A stretch of 64,000 nucleotides of DNA from the NCBI GenBank assembly GCA_902796835.1, contig CADBQP010000052.1:51126-115125 (forward strand), given 5' to 3'. Position numbers and translations under genes: made by a program. Source of the stretch: an uncultured Bacteroidales bacterium (GTDB lineage: Bacteria > Bacteroidota > Bacteroidia > Bacteroidales > Bacteroidaceae). The notes below the pieces were generated by a model. That model did not search any database and was not told where the DNA came from. It saw only the letters and a list, made by a program, of their open reading frames with translations. Positions 18,401 to 27,710 of this stretch are shown here, piece after piece (positions within the stretch are counted from its first letter, which is position 1; every line of letters starts with the position of its first letter).

Positions 18401-21400
18401 GACTTCGAATCGGCCAACGTGGAATACATAGAATTCTGGCTGATGGACCCCTTCGCCAAAGCCCGCGAAACGGGCGAGGACCTGCGCGGAAATCTCTACA
18501 TCAACCTGGGCGAAATAAGCGAAGACGTGCTCAAAGATGGCAAGAAATTCTACGAGAGCGGGCTACCTACGAACAACGACGCCAGCCTCTACGACGTCAC
18601 CAACTGGGGACGTGTGCCCAATCAGACGAGTGTGACCTACGCCTTCAACACCCAAAGCGGCGCACGTAGCCGGCAAGACGTGGGACTCAACGGACTCTCG
18701 AGCGAAGAAGAGGCCTCGTTCCCCACATACGCCAACTACCTGCAACAGATTCGCCCAATCGTGCGTCCCGAAGTATACGACTCGATAGCAGCAAACCCCA
18801 GTGGCGACAAATATCACTACTTTCGCGGCAGCGATTACGACGAGGCCCGACTTGGAATACTCGAACGCTATAAATATATCAACAATCCCAACGGCAACTC
18901 CGTAGATGCCGACAACTCGCCCGAAAGCTATAGCACCGCCTACAAGACCACGCCCGACATCGAGGACATTAATCAAGACTACACGCTCAACGAATACGAA
19001 AAATACTACGAGTACCGCGTCAGCATCGACCCCTCGCGCATGCAAGTGGGCGACAATTTCATCGTGGACCAAATCACTACCAAGCCTACCACACGTAATG
19101 GCCAGTCCAAGGAAATTAATTGGTATCTCTTCCGCATTCCCGTAGACCAATTCGAGGGTCGCCAGGGCAACATCCACGACTTTAGCAGCATTCGCTTCAT
19201 GCGCATCTACCTCACCGACTTCAAGAACCCCGTAGTGTTGCGATTTGCCACGCTCAACCTGGTTCACGGACAATGGCGCGACTACAGCCAAGCACTCTAC
19301 ATTGGCGAATCGCCGGCTGCAAGCGGCACAATGATGGCCAGCGCCGTAAGCTTCGAGGAAAACGCCAGCAAAACACCCGTAAACTACGTGATTCCGCCAG
19401 GCATCAGCCGAGTTATCGACCCTGGGCAGAACCAAATTCTCGAAAACAATGAGCAAGCCTTGGCGCTCACCATAGAGAATCTCTCGAGCGGCGACGCCCG
19501 CGCCGTCTACAAAAAGACTTCGCTCGACCTGCGCAACTATCGTCACCTGCAAATGTTCGCCCATGCCAATGCCATGAGCGGCGACAACACCTTGGAGGAC
19601 GGCCAGATTAGCATCTTCCTGCGTCTGGGCACCGACTTCAAAAACAATTTCTACGAATACGAAGTGCCGCTCAAGGTAACGCCCGCCGGAAAATACTCAC
19701 AGGGCGAAAGCGGAGCCCGCGCCGTATGGCCCGAAGAAAACATGATAGACGTGGACCTCTCAGTGTTCACCGACGCCAAGCGCAACCGCAATCTCCAGAA
19801 ATCCATGGGCAACGCTTCGAACGGCAAGCTATATAGCGAATACGACAGCGAAAAACCGGCCAACAAAGTGAGCGTGATGGGAAACCCATCGCTGGGCGAT
19901 GTGCGTACCATGATGATTGGCGTGCGCAACAACAGCCGTGCCACAAAGAGCGTTGAGGTATGGGCCAACGAGCTGCGCCTGCAAAACTTTGCCAACGACG
20001 GAGGCTGGGCAGCACGCTCCAACCTGAACATTCAGCTCTCAGACTTTGCCACACTCAACCTTTCGGGACACGTCGAAACCGAGGGTTTCGGCGGACTGGA
20101 AGAAACCATCTCTCGCCGCCGTCGCGACAACCTCATGGAATATAGCATAACCACGAACGTGCAGCTCGGCAAGCTGCTGCCCGAAAAGGCAAAGCTCAAC
20201 GCCCCACTCTATTATAGCTATTCCAAGAACAAGAGTGTGCCAAAATATAACCCGCTCGACACCGACATGACCATGGACGATGCGCTCGGCGGCCTCAGCA
20301 CGAAACACGAAAAAGACTCTCTCGAAAACATTGCCCACAAGGTGATTACCAACCGCAACTTCTCGCTGAGCGGCGTGCGCTTCAACATTGCCACCAAAAA
20401 CCATCCCATGCCCTACGACCCGGCCAATTTCACCTTTGGCTACAGTTCGAGCCGCCGCTACACCACTGGCGAAACCACGGCCTGGGAAACGGACGAGAGC
20501 CAAAAGCTCACGTTTGCCTACAACTACTCTCCAAACTACAAAACCTTTGAGCCCTTTGCCAAACTCAAGGGCCGGAGCAAGTGGGTGCGCTTTGCCAAGG
20601 AGCTCGGCTTCAACTATCTGCCCCAGAGCGTGGCCTTCAACAGCGAAATAAGCCGCACATACTATGAATTCCAGGAACGCGACATCGAGAACCTCGACAA
20701 TAACAGCTTACCCCTGAGCTGGGCCAGCGACTTCCTGTGGAACAGAAGTTTCCAACTGCGATGGGATTTCACCAAAAACATTCACGCAAGTTTCAGCTCT
20801 GCCACAAACGCTGAGATTGAGCAACCCTACACCGCCGTGAACAAGGATCTCTATCCCGACCGCTACAGCGCATGGAAAGACTCCGTTTGGCATAGCATTC
20901 AGCGGCTGGGCGAACCGCTGGCCTACCAGCAGACTTTTGACCTGTCGTGGAGAGTGCCAATCAACCGCGTTCCCATTTTCGAATGGATCAACGCCGACGC
21001 ATCCTACAACGCCACCTACAACTGGACTCGAGGAAGCCAGCTCGACAATGGCACATCGCTGGGAAACACCATTGCCAATGCGCGCAGCATGAACGGAAAC
21101 CTCAAGTTCAACCTCGAGACACTCTACAACTACTCGCCCTTCCTGAAAAAAGCAAACCAGAAGTACAAGAGCAACACATCGTCGAGCAGTTCAAACAAGA
21201 AGCAGGAGGAGAAAAAGAAGAACTTTGAAAAAGAAATCACCCTCAAGGCCGACACCACACAAACGCTGCAACACAACCAGAAGTCGAAGAGAGTGCGCGT
21301 AGTTGCCATCAAGGCCGACGGCAGCCGCTACCCACTGCGCTACAAAGTGAAAGATGCCAACAGCATCCTCATCCTGTCGCAAGACACGGTGCCAATCAAG

Positions 21401-22915
21401 GTCACCGTCAGCGCCAAAAAGCGCACGGAAGACCAGACATGGTATAGGACCCTTCAAGTGGCCTCACGCATCGCCATGATGGTGCGCAACGTTAGCATTA
21501 GCTATCGCAACACATACAACATGTCTGTTCCCGGCTTCCTGCCCAAAGTGGGCGACATACTGGGACAGCGCAGCCGAGGCGGCCTTTCGCCCGGACTCGA
21601 CTTTGCCTTTGGACTCACCGACGAGCACTATCTCGAAAAAGCTGCCGACCGAGGCTGGCTTCTCATGAGCGACAGCATCATCACACCCGCTACCACCAGC
21701 GAAACCGAGGACCTTCAGATTCGCGCCACGCTCGAGCCATGGCCCAACCTCAAGATTGACCTCAACGCCATGCGCAATCGCAACACCACACGCAGCATAC
21801 AATATATGTATGCCGGCATGCCGCGCACAGAAACCGGCTCGTTCAAGATGACAACCATCAGCATTCACACAGCATTCGCCTCGATAGGAAATGCCGACAA
21901 CAGCTATAGTAACACCACATTCAGGAAATTCATTGGCAAGCTCGAGCAAATGAGGAGCCGCGTGGAGGCACAATACAGCGGCACCACTTATCCGCAAGGC
22001 ACAAGCCTGGCCGGAAAAACCTTCGACCCGACAAACGGAACCGTCAGCCCGTATAGTGCCGACGTCATGGTTCCCGCCTTCCTCGACACGTACACCCTCT
22101 CGGGCGGAGCGCTCGACATATTCCCCGCACTGCTGAAAATGCTGCCTAACTGGTCGATAACCTATAACGGACTGGCCAAAATTCCCTCGATGAAGCGCAT
22201 TTTCAAAAGCTTCAACCTGAACCACTCCTACAAAAGCACCTACGACGTGGGCAGCTACAGCACCTTCTCCAGCTGGGTGGCGCTAACGGGCGGACGGGGC
22301 TTCGCAAGCGACGTAACAACGGGCATGCCAATCCCCACAAGCATGTACGACGTCTCCACCGTGAGCATCAGTGAATCGTTCTCGCCCCTGTTCGGAGTAG
22401 ACATGACCTTCCTTAACGGCATGACGGGCAAGCTTGAATTGAGAAAAACGCGCCAGCTTTCGCTGAGCATGACCTCTCAGAAACTCACCGAAACACATTC
22501 TCACGACTACGTCATCGGAGTGGGTTATAAAATCAACAACCTGAACCTCTTTGCCCCCAAACGCACCGTCAAGAGCAAACGCAGTTCGAAGAAGAGCGGC
22601 AACAACGATGAGGGACAGACGCAGACCACATCGACAAACAGCCGCGGATTCTCCAACGACCTCAACCTGAAGCTCGACATCACCCTGCGCAACCAAACAG
22701 CCCTGAGCCGCGACATACTCACAGGCCTCAGCCAGGCCACTTCGGGCAACAAGGCACTCCAGATAAGCTTCAGCGCTGACTATGCACTGAGCAAATTCCT
22801 CACGGTGACGGCCTACTACGACCGACAGACCAACACGCCGCTCATGACGTCGAGCAGCTATCCCATCACCACGCGCGACTTTGGCGTGAGTCTCAAGTTC
22901 TCGCTCACACGATAG
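15413..22915 (+). CDS. sprA: Type IX secretion translocon protein SprA (Sov)
   Basis: SprA is the 36-strand outer-membrane barrel through which type IX cargo leaves the cell, capped by PorV or a plug. The 2500-residue length fits the family. An N-terminal signal anchor is followed by a low-complexity region, then by recognisable Sov segments such as GPAAKIFGPGGVRIKTQGSASMKLG and DKVNMDFNYNSKSNTSFDAQKIKLRYEG, and finally by long runs of amphipathic strands. A Lys/Ser-rich stretch lies near residues 1920-1945. Residues 39-66 (STEPTEK, TVGSIVE, NSSATVS, TSSEVVG) are encoded by a 21-bp repeat array whose relatives are intergenic elsewhere in the window. The gene lies 50 bp after ruvA and is followed by two hairpins. 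Confidence 0.96.
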   Translation: MKLLRRITLISLPALFVAGVALVAASTEGEAAAWVRKTSTEPTEKTVGSIVENSSATVSTSSEVVGSTAAPGLRPDSLITRVKPTIVQNPNDPLRVSGDLKDPENLKSDVFYDEKTGDYKLGTKLGSSERFLDTPYPMTQSEYGQWAMRQAIRDFYVKRNREEYVKKGKEKFDFSDMKFDLGPAAKIFGPGGVRIKTQGSASMKLGANMRNVDNPTLAERNRKVFGFDFDEDINVSVAASVGDKVNMDFNYNSKSNTSFDAQKIKLRYEGKEDEIIKLIEAGNVSLPSSSGLIRGASSLFGVRTDLQFGKLKLQTVVSQKRSASTSVSSNGGVQLSSFEIDAADYDENRHFFLAHYFREHYDENMSQLPNIMSGISINRVEIWVTNKTGATTNTRDIIALADLGEYSRIGNPRWAGKTSVNPANNSNDLYETLVQTIPAARDITQVTSALDAIGMTGGTDYEKLGNARLLSNSEYDLNKALGYISLRSTLQTDQVLAVAFEYTYRGSTYKVGEFSTDINDNSKTLFVKALKNTAGTPQMSNWDLMMKNVYSLSATSVQKENFRLDIRYMSDSSGVYVSYLPEPNLKGTKLLRLLGLDQLDNNNRRNPNSYFDYVEGYTIRASSGRIYFPVVEPFGSYLRKVIGNDAVADKYVYQELYDSTKTVAKQIAEKDKFQLLGQYRASKSNEIALGAVNIPQGSVVVTAGGITLNEGSDYTVDYYGGIVQIHNQSILDAGTPINVSLESNTDYGMQRKTMLGMNWQYDFTKNFQIGGTLMHLSEKPLTTKVSMGSEPINNTLWGLNLSWKKESQWLTNVLDQLPLLNLTAPSSINFTAEYAQLIAGKSQGAQGNASYIDDFEYTIGDIDVSNPREWSISSTPSKFSEASYSNDVRYGYNRALLAWYYIDPLFTRRSSSLTPGYIKNDLDQLSDPYVREVYRNELFPNRKINYGESATLDVLNLAYYPNERGPYNLDPNLNSDGRLPSPEKRWGGMMRRLETSDFESANVEYIEFWLMDPFAKARETGEDLRGNLYINLGEISEDVLKDGKKFYESGLPTNNDASLYDVTNWGRVPNQTSVTYAFNTQSGARSRQDVGLNGLSSEEEASFPTYANYLQQIRPIVRPEVYDSIAANPSGDKYHYFRGSDYDEARLGILERYKYINNPNGNSVDADNSPESYSTAYKTTPDIEDINQDYTLNEYEKYYEYRVSIDPSRMQVGDNFIVDQITTKPTTRNGQSKEINWYLFRIPVDQFEGRQGNIHDFSSIRFMRIYLTDFKNPVVLRFATLNLVHGQWRDYSQALYIGESPAASGTMMASAVSFEENASKTPVNYVIPPGISRVIDPGQNQILENNEQALALTIENLSSGDARAVYKKTSLDLRNYRHLQMFAHANAMSGDNTLEDGQISIFLRLGTDFKNNFYEYEVPLKVTPAGKYSQGESGARAVWPEENMIDVDLSVFTDAKRNRNLQKSMGNASNGKLYSEYDSEKPANKVSVMGNPSLGDVRTMMIGVRNNSRATKSVEVWANELRLQNFANDGGWAARSNLNIQLSDFATLNLSGHVETEGFGGLEETISRRRRDNLMEYSITTNVQLGKLLPEKAKLNAPLYYSYSKNKSVPKYNPLDTDMTMDDALGGLSTKHEKDSLENIAHKVITNRNFSLSGVRFNIATKNHPMPYDPANFTFGYSSSRRYTTGETTAWETDESQKLTFAYNYSPNYKTFEPFAKLKGRSKWVRFAKELGFNYLPQSVAFNSEISRTYYEFQERDIENLDNNSLPLSWASDFLWNRSFQLRWDFTKNIHASFSSATNAEIEQPYTAVNKDLYPDRYSAWKDSVWHSIQRLGEPLAYQQTFDLSWRVPINRVPIFEWINADASYNATYNWTRGSQLDNGTSLGNTIANARSMNGNLKFNLETLYNYSPFLKKANQKYKSNTSSSSSNKKQEEKKKNFEKEITLKADTTQTLQHNQKSKRVRVVAIKADGSRYPLRYKVKDANSILILSQDTVPIKVTVSAKKRTEDQTWYRTLQVASRIAMMVRNVSISYRNTYNMSVPGFLPKVGDILGQRSRGGLSPGLDFAFGLTDEHYLEKAADRGWLLMSDSIITPATTSETEDLQIRATLEPWPNLKIDLNAMRNRNTTRSIQYMYAGMPRTETGSFKMTTISIHTAFASIGNADNSYSNTTFRKFIGKLEQMRSRVEAQYSGTTYPQGTSLAGKTFDPTNGTVSPYSADVMVPAFLDTYTLSGGALDIFPALLKMLPNWSITYNGLAKIPSMKRIFKSFNLNHSYKSTYDVGSYSTFSSWVALTGGRGFASDVTTGMPIPTSMYDVSTVSISESFSPLFGVDMTFLNGMTGKLELRKTRQLSLSMTSQKLTETHSHDYVIGVGYKINNLNLFAPKRTVKSKRSSKKSGNNDEGQTQTTSTNSRGFSNDLNLKLDITLRNQTALSRDILTGLSQATSGNKALQISFSADYALSKFLTVTAYYDRQTNTPLMTSSSYPITTRDFGVSLKFSLTR
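15527..15610 (+). repeat. 21-bp palindromic tandem array B, inside sprA
   Basis: Units of exactly 21 bp start at 15527 (weak), 15548, 15569 and 15590, in phase with the sprA codons, so each encodes seven residues: STEPTEK, TVGSIVE, NSSATVS, TSSEVVG. The cores ACTGTTGGCTCGATAGT, AATAGCTCGGCGACAGT and ACAAGTTCCGAAGTTGT match the intergenic arrays. A 16-nt stretch at 15563-15578 is identical to 53791-53806 in array E. The spacer that ends in TAA in the family consensus is changed to GAA, TCG or GGA here, so no stop occurs. Confidence 0.85.
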
Positions 22916-22929
22916 GCATGTTCCAAAAC

Positions 22930-22946
22930 GCCGCGCCGAGCGCGGC
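22930..22946 (+). terminator. Hairpin after sprA
   Basis: A perfect 7-bp GC stem (GCCGCGC, loop CGA, GCGCGGC) lies 14 bp past the sprA stop. No T-run follows, so termination may depend on Rho or on the second hairpin at 22985-23021. Confidence 0.45.
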
Positions 22947-22984
22947 AACATGAAGCGGAACGGACCTGAACAGACAAAAGAAAA

Positions 22985-23021
22985 CTCAGTGCCGCAAGCC
23001 AATTGGTTTTGCGGCACTGAG
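22985..23021. terminator. Terminator between sprA and tRNA-Pro
   Basis: A perfect 13-bp stem (CTCAGTGCCGCAA with TTGCGGCACTGAG) lies between the convergent sprA and tRNA-Pro. On the minus strand it is followed by TTTTCTTTTG, so it is a good terminator for the tRNA transcript; the plus side (CTTCTTCATTTG) is weaker. Confidence 0.8.
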
Positions 23022-23033
23022 CTTCTTCATTTG

Positions 23034-23107
23034 TCGGGGCGACAGGATTCGAACCTGCGACACCCTGGTCCCAAACCAGGTGCGCTACCGGACTGCGCTA
23101 CGCCCCG
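23034..23107 (-). tRNA. tRNA-Pro (anticodon TGG)
   Basis: The minus strand folds as a complete cloverleaf. The acceptor stem is CGGGGCG with CGCCCCG and discriminator A. The anticodon arm is CCTGG-TTTGGGA-CCAGG with anticodon TGG, and the T arm contains GGTTCGAATCC. The 3' CCA is not encoded. TGG reads CCA and, by wobble, other proline codons. Confidence 0.96.
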
Positions 23108-23244
23108 TGCTTTCTTGCAAAAGCGGATGCAAAAATACACCAAAGGCTGAGACTGGCAAAATTTTGAGGAACTTTTCGAAAACAAAACGCCTTTTTTCAT
23201 CAAAACTACGACCTTAGAAATGCTATCGGTAAGGCAGAAAAACG

Positions 23245-23252
23245 TATCTTTG
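23245..23252 (+). promoter_or_regulatory. -7 box upstream of the DUF5715 gene
   Basis: TATCTTTG fits the Bacteroidota -7 consensus TAnnTTTG and lies 60 bp before the start codon. A clear TTTG at -33 is not visible, so the assignment rests on the -7 box alone. Apart from the tRNA, hairpins and this box, the gap 22916-23311 shows nothing else. Confidence 0.55.
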
Positions 23253-23311
23253 CACGAAAACTAAATGAAACCGGCCTTCAGGCCTCAGCAAGGCCCCCTC
23301 ACATAAAACAA

Positions 23312-24127
23312 ATGCCAAAGATAAAATTCCGGAAGCGATACTTCCTCATTGCCTTCTCGCTCATAGTGGCAACCCTCTTCACGATAAAGACCATAAATCC
23401 CGACATCACATTGTCAAAGCTCGGCGACATGCTGACGAGCACACAGCCACCTTCCATGCCAACCGACACCGTAGGCAGGCACAGCCTGATGGTTGACGCA
23501 ATTCTGCACAGCGCCCGCCGCCCCTCGAGCCTGCTGACGAAGAGCGGCGAAGCTGTAAAAAACAAGGTGCTGGGCGTCCATTCGTTCGAGGAGAGTTTTC
23601 CCGACCTGAACGATGTGCAGCTTGCCACCGCCTCGAGCATGGGCATTGAAACCATAGCCAATCGCGACGAGGCCGCCCGAAGGCAAGACGAGCTGGTATA
23701 TATAGACGACAATCCCTACTACCACGTGAAGCGACTGAACCACTCCATTCCCTATCTCGCGCCTCGCGCGGCACTGTTGCTCGAGGAGATTGGCCGCGCC
23801 TTCATTGATTCGCTCTCCACCAAGGGCTTCCCGATGCATCAGATTGTGGTTACGTCGGTGTTGCGCACCGAGGCGGATGTGAAGCGACTGCAGCGTTTCA
23901 ACGCGAACGCCACCACGCAGAGCTGCCACCAATATGGCACAACCTTCGACATAGGCTACAACATCTTTGAGCGCGTGCAGCAGCCCGGAAAACCCGAACA
24001 ACCAGGCAGCAACGGCGTTTTGCTCAAGTCGATACTCTCCGAGGTGTTGCGCGACATGAGGGAGCAGGGCCTGTGCTACGTGAAGCACGAACACAAGCAA
24101 AGCTGCTTTCACATTACGGCACGATGA
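23312..24127 (+). CDS. DUF5715 family envelope protein, M15 peptidase-like
   Basis: A 271-residue protein with an N-terminal membrane anchor or signal (RYFLIAFSLIVATLFTI), so it faces the periplasm. The C-terminal half resembles VanY/M15 peptidoglycan carboxypeptidases: IVVTSVLRTEADVKRLQ, then SCHQYGTTFDIGYNIF and finally CYVKHEHKQSCFHI. The spacing of His, Asp, Glu and His suits the M15 zinc site (HxxGxxxD ... H), an inference from motif order. DUF5715 is a Bacteroidota family without an assigned substrate. The neighbour across a repeat array is the penicillin-binding protein at 24292, which agrees with a cell-wall role, although the two genes are convergent and not an operon. Confidence 0.8.
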   Translation: MPKIKFRKRYFLIAFSLIVATLFTIKTINPDITLSKLGDMLTSTQPPSMPTDTVGRHSLMVDAILHSARRPSSLLTKSGEAVKNKVLGVHSFEESFPDLNDVQLATASSMGIETIANRDEAARRQDELVYIDDNPYYHVKRLNHSIPYLAPRAALLLEEIGRAFIDSLSTKGFPMHQIVVTSVLRTEADVKRLQRFNANATTQSCHQYGTTFDIGYNIFERVQQPGKPEQPGSNGVLLKSILSEVLRDMREQGLCYVKHEHKQSCFHITAR

Positions 24128-24174
24128 GCCCGCCTTCCGAGGCGAAGGCAAAGCACGAAAAGGTGGGCAAAACA

Positions 24175-24258
24175 AACAGCTCCGAGATAGTCTGAATTAT
24201 CTCGGAGCTATTTTAAATTATCTCCGAGGTAGTTTAAATTATCTCGGAGATAGTTTTT
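24175..24258. repeat. 21-bp palindromic tandem array C (4 units)
   Basis: Units of 21 bp start at 24175, 24196, 24217 and 24238 between two convergent genes. This is the most regular array: cores AACAGCTCCGAGATAGT, ATTATCTCGGAGCTATT, ATTATCTCCGAGGTAGT and ATTATCTCGGAGATAGT with spacers such as TTAA. Its T-rich hairpins could also end transcription of the two flanking genes. Confidence 0.88.
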
Positions 24259-24291
24259 TCTATGTGGCCGACAGTGTTTTCACCGGCCCTT

Positions 24292-26724
24292 TCAGAATTC
24301 CTCGTCGGGCACGGGCTCCACTTCTGTGGGCTCCTTGCTTGGCACGAGTTGCTCCACGGCCTCGTCGGCTTCGCCAAAGTCGGGCACGTCGAGCGAATCG
24401 GTTTCGACGGCCGCAGTGTCAACGCGCGGAGCGTAGTAGGAAGCACTGTAGTCGGCGGGCTGAATGCCGTCGGGGGCCGGTTCGTATCGCTTCATGTAGG
24501 TGGGGCTCAGACTGCTGTCGGAGAGCACTTTTTTCATAAACAGTCCGAAGATGGGGAGCGCCGTTTTGCTGCCTTGTCCGAGGCGGCCGGTGCGGAAGTG
24601 GATGCTTCGGTATTCGCCGCCCACCCATGCTCCGCCCACAAGGGCCGGGGTTACGCCCACAAACCACGCATCGCTATGGTTGTTCGACGTGCCGGTTTTT
24701 CCGCCAAAGTCGATTTTGCCATCGAAGGAGCCCATATACATCATGGCCCCCAGTGCCTGCGATGTGGCACCGCCATCGCGCACGCCGGCCTCGAGCATTT
24801 TTTGCAGATAGAAGCTGGTGGTGGGGCTCAGGGCCGTGCGGCGCTTGGGTTTCGCCTCATAAACAACGCGGCCCTCGGCATCGAGAATTTTGCTCACAAG
24901 GACGGGCTCCACATGCTCGCCGCCGTTGGCCACGGTGGCATAGGAATTAACAAGTTCGAGCAGGTTGACGTCGCTGGCCCCAAGCGGCAGCGAGGGTATG
25001 GTGTCGAGCGGCGAGATAATACCCATTTTGTGGGCGGTGTTCACAATGGTCGGAATGCCCACTTCCTGTCCCAGCCTCACGGCCACCGTATTGATGCTCT
25101 GCGCAAAGGCTGAGCGCAAGGGGACGTCGGCATTTGAAAAGCGCCCGTCGGCATTGTGGGGCCGCCAGTCCACCTCCTCCTTCTTGCGGGCGTCCCACGT
25201 CTTGATGCTGATATAGGAGTCGCGCACACGGTCGCTGGGTTTCATGCCCTGTTCGAGGGCGGCGGCATAGACAAAGAGTTTGAAGGTGGAACCAGGCTGG
25301 CGCATGGCCGTCACCTTGTCGTACTTCCAGGTCTTAAAGTCGATGTCGCCCACCCAGGCGCGCACATAGCCCGTCTGAGGCTCCATGGCCACAAAACCAG
25401 TGTGGAGGAAGCGTACCATATAGCGTATGGAGTCCATCGTGCTCATCATTTCCTCGCGCTGCGTGCCGTCGTAGGAAAAAAGTTTCACGGGATGAGGCTG
25501 GTTCATGTAGTAGTCGATGGAATCGGGCTGGCTTTCGAAACGGGCGGCAAGCATTTTATAATGTGACGTGCGCTTGGCTATGTTTTCGATGAAGCCAGGT
25601 ATAACGTTTCCTCGCTCATCGCGCCACACATCGCCCATGCCGCGCCAGTGGCTGTCGAAGCTTTGCTGCACCCTCTGCATCTGCTCGTCGACAGCCTCCT
25701 CGGCATAGCGCTGCATACGGCTGTCGAGGGTGGTATAGATGCGCAGGCCGTCGGTGTAGGGGTCGAGCTCGGGCACATGCTCTTCGATATAATTGGCCAC
25801 TGCATTGCGGAAGTAGAGGGCTTCGCCGTCGTAGGCACTCTCCACACGGAACTTCAAATCGATGGGCAGGCATTTGAGCGAATCGCATTGCGCCTTGCTC
25901 AGCACATGGTGGGAACGCATGTTGTCGAGCACCACATTGCGGCGGCTAAGGCTGTTCTTGGGATTGATTTTGGGGTTGTAGGCCGACGTAGCCTTGAGCA
26001 ATCCTACGAGCACTGCGCTCTCCTCGGCCTTGAGGCGGCTGGGCGTGGTGTCGAAATAGGTCTTGGCAGCCGTCTTGATGCCGAATGCGTTTGAACCGAA
26101 GTCGACTGTGTTGCAATACATCGTGAGGATTTCTTCTTTAGAGTAGAACATTTCTATTCCCACGGCGAGTATCATCTCCTTGCTCTTCATCACGAGCATT
26201 TTTACGCCGGGAATTTTTCCGAGCAAGCCGTTTGAATATTTCGTGCGCACGCGAAACATGTTTTTCACCAGTTGCTGCGAAATGGTCGAAGCGCCTCGCG
26301 CCCTACCCTGCGTGGCATCCTTCAGCGCGGCGAAGATGCCTTGCACATCAATGCCGTGATGCTGATAGAAACGCTCGTCTTCTGTCGAAACAAGCGCCTT
26401 GATAAATATAGGACTGATGCTGTCGTAGGGCACAGGTTGGCGATTTTCATTGAAAAACCGGCCCATGAGCTTTCCGTCGGCCGAATAGATTTCGGAGGCT
26501 GCAACGGTCTTGGGATGCATGATGTCGCTCAACGACGGCGACTTGCCGAAAAGCCAGAGAAAGTTGGTCATCACGGCCACGCAATAGAGCACGATGAAAA
26601 GGACGAAGGTGGCAAGAATGGTGAGCAGCTTTTTCCACCAAGGTCCGCGGTAGAGATTTCTGTACCATGCCCACGCTTTTTTGACGAGGTGCCACAACTG
26701 AGCAGGAATCTGCGCTATTTTCAT
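24292..26724 (-). CDS. Class A penicillin-binding protein (PBP1A type)
   Basis: A bifunctional peptidoglycan synthase of 810 residues, anchored by one membrane segment (about 33-58, KLLTILATFVLFIVLYCVAV). The GT51 glycosyltransferase domain follows, with the catalytic Glu115 in STEDERFYQHHGID and GASTISQQLVKNMF. The transpeptidase domain has RQPGSTFKLFVYAAAL (active-site Ser in the SxxK motif), SINTVA (SxN) and GKTGTSNNHSD (KTG). The C-terminal tail is acidic and Pro-rich. It polymerises and cross-links peptidoglycan in the periplasm. The gene is 58 bp downstream of miaA on the same strand and ends 33 bp from repeat array C. Confidence 0.95.
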   Translation of the reverse strand: MKIAQIPAQLWHLVKKAWAWYRNLYRGPWWKKLLTILATFVLFIVLYCVAVMTNFLWLFGKSPSLSDIMHPKTVAASEIYSADGKLMGRFFNENRQPVPYDSISPIFIKALVSTEDERFYQHHGIDVQGIFAALKDATQGRARGASTISQQLVKNMFRVRTKYSNGLLGKIPGVKMLVMKSKEMILAVGIEMFYSKEEILTMYCNTVDFGSNAFGIKTAAKTYFDTTPSRLKAEESAVLVGLLKATSAYNPKINPKNSLSRRNVVLDNMRSHHVLSKAQCDSLKCLPIDLKFRVESAYDGEALYFRNAVANYIEEHVPELDPYTDGLRIYTTLDSRMQRYAEEAVDEQMQRVQQSFDSHWRGMGDVWRDERGNVIPGFIENIAKRTSHYKMLAARFESQPDSIDYYMNQPHPVKLFSYDGTQREEMMSTMDSIRYMVRFLHTGFVAMEPQTGYVRAWVGDIDFKTWKYDKVTAMRQPGSTFKLFVYAAALEQGMKPSDRVRDSYISIKTWDARKKEEVDWRPHNADGRFSNADVPLRSAFAQSINTVAVRLGQEVGIPTIVNTAHKMGIISPLDTIPSLPLGASDVNLLELVNSYATVANGGEHVEPVLVSKILDAEGRVVYEAKPKRRTALSPTTSFYLQKMLEAGVRDGGATSQALGAMMYMGSFDGKIDFGGKTGTSNNHSDAWFVGVTPALVGGAWVGGEYRSIHFRTGRLGQGSKTALPIFGLFMKKVLSDSSLSPTYMKRYEPAPDGIQPADYSASYYAPRVDTAAVETDSLDVPDFGEADEAVEQLVPSKEPTEVEPVPDEEF

Positions 26725-26782
26725 GTTTAGATTTGTTTTAGCGTTCCAAATTTACGTTAAGCAAAAAAATGCTCCAAATAAA

Positions 26783-27679
26783 TTAATTTTTTTTAGCAAT
26801 ATACTGCATCACAGCTGCCTCGTCGTCGGGATGAAACCAGGCTATTTCGCTGTCACGGCGGAACCATGTGAGCTGCTTTTTGGCATAAACGCGCGTATTG
26901 CGGCGGATTTTTTCGAGAGCCTCGGGCAGGGTCATTGCACCGTCGAGATAGGCAAACAGTTCTTTGTAGCCCACTGTGTTGAGCGCGTTCTCATGGCGGA
27001 AGGGGAGCACGCGCTTCGCCTCGTCGAGCCAGCCCTGACTCATCATGACGTCGGTGCGCGAATTAATGCGCTCGAAGAGTTCAGCACGCGGGCGGTCGAG
27101 ACCTATCTTGACGATGTTGAAAGGTCGCTTTCGAGCCTTGCCACGATGAAAGGACGAGAAGGGGCGCCCAGTTTGGTAGCACACCTCGAGGGCATGTACC
27201 ACGCGCTTAGGGTTTCGCAGGTCGCACGCAGCATAATAGTCGGGGTCGAGCAGCCTGAGCTCGGCCACAAGAGGGTCGAGGCCTTCGGCATGCAGGCGGT
27301 CGTGGAGCAACTGTCGCGTCTCGGGCTCCACGGTGGGTATGTCGTCGATGCCGCGACACACTGCATCGACATAGAGCATTGAGCCGCCCGTGAGTATGAC
27401 TACCTCGCGCTGCCCGAAAAGGCGGGGAAGGAGTTCCAACACATCGGTCTCGTATTGCGCAGCGCTGTAGTAGTCGGTCAGCGCGCGGGTGCCCACAAAA
27501 TAGTGGGGCACAAGGCTGCGCTCCTGCTCTGTGGGGGCAGCAGTGCCTATTGGCAGGTCGCGATATATCTGGCGCGAGTCGGCGCTGACCACTGCTGTGT
27601 CGAAATGTGTGGCAAGCTTCAGGCTGAGGGCTGTTTTGCCCACTGCTGTGGGGCCTACTATCACAATGAGGGTAGCCAT
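26783..27679 (-). CDS. miaA: tRNA dimethylallyltransferase MiaA
   Basis: MiaA transfers a dimethylallyl group to adenosine 37 of tRNAs that read UNN codons. The start at 27679 ([19 protein letters not shown]) is chosen because the open frame further upstream runs through a terminator hairpin; this gives 298 residues. The P-loop GPTAVGKT lies at residues 9-16, and [34 protein letters not shown] and [17 protein letters not shown] follow, with a C-terminal [15 protein letters not shown], all typical of the family. The pRiA4b-like gene upstream is separated by a terminator, so miaA with the PBP gene behind it may be expressed separately or through readthrough. Confidence 0.95.
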   Translation of the reverse strand: MATLIVIVGPTAVGKTALSLKLATHFDTAVVSADSRQIYRDLPIGTAAPTEQERSLVPHYFVGTRALTDYYSAAQYETDVLELLPRLFGQREVVILTGGSMLYVDAVCRGIDDIPTVEPETRQLLHDRLHAEGLDPLVAELRLLDPDYYAACDLRNPKRVVHALEVCYQTGRPFSSFHRGKARKRPFNIVKIGLDRPRAELFERINSRTDVMMSQGWLDEAKRVLPFRHENALNTVGYKELFAYLDGAMTLPEALEKIRRNTRVYAKKQLTWFRRDSEIAWFHPDDEAAVMQYIAKKN

Positions 27680-27710
27680 AGAGGGGTGTGAAGATTTCGG
27701 GATGGCGTAT

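Noticed and set aside
18563-19564. 333-codon minus-strand open frame within sprA
   Set aside because: Antisense to sprA, with no family motifs.
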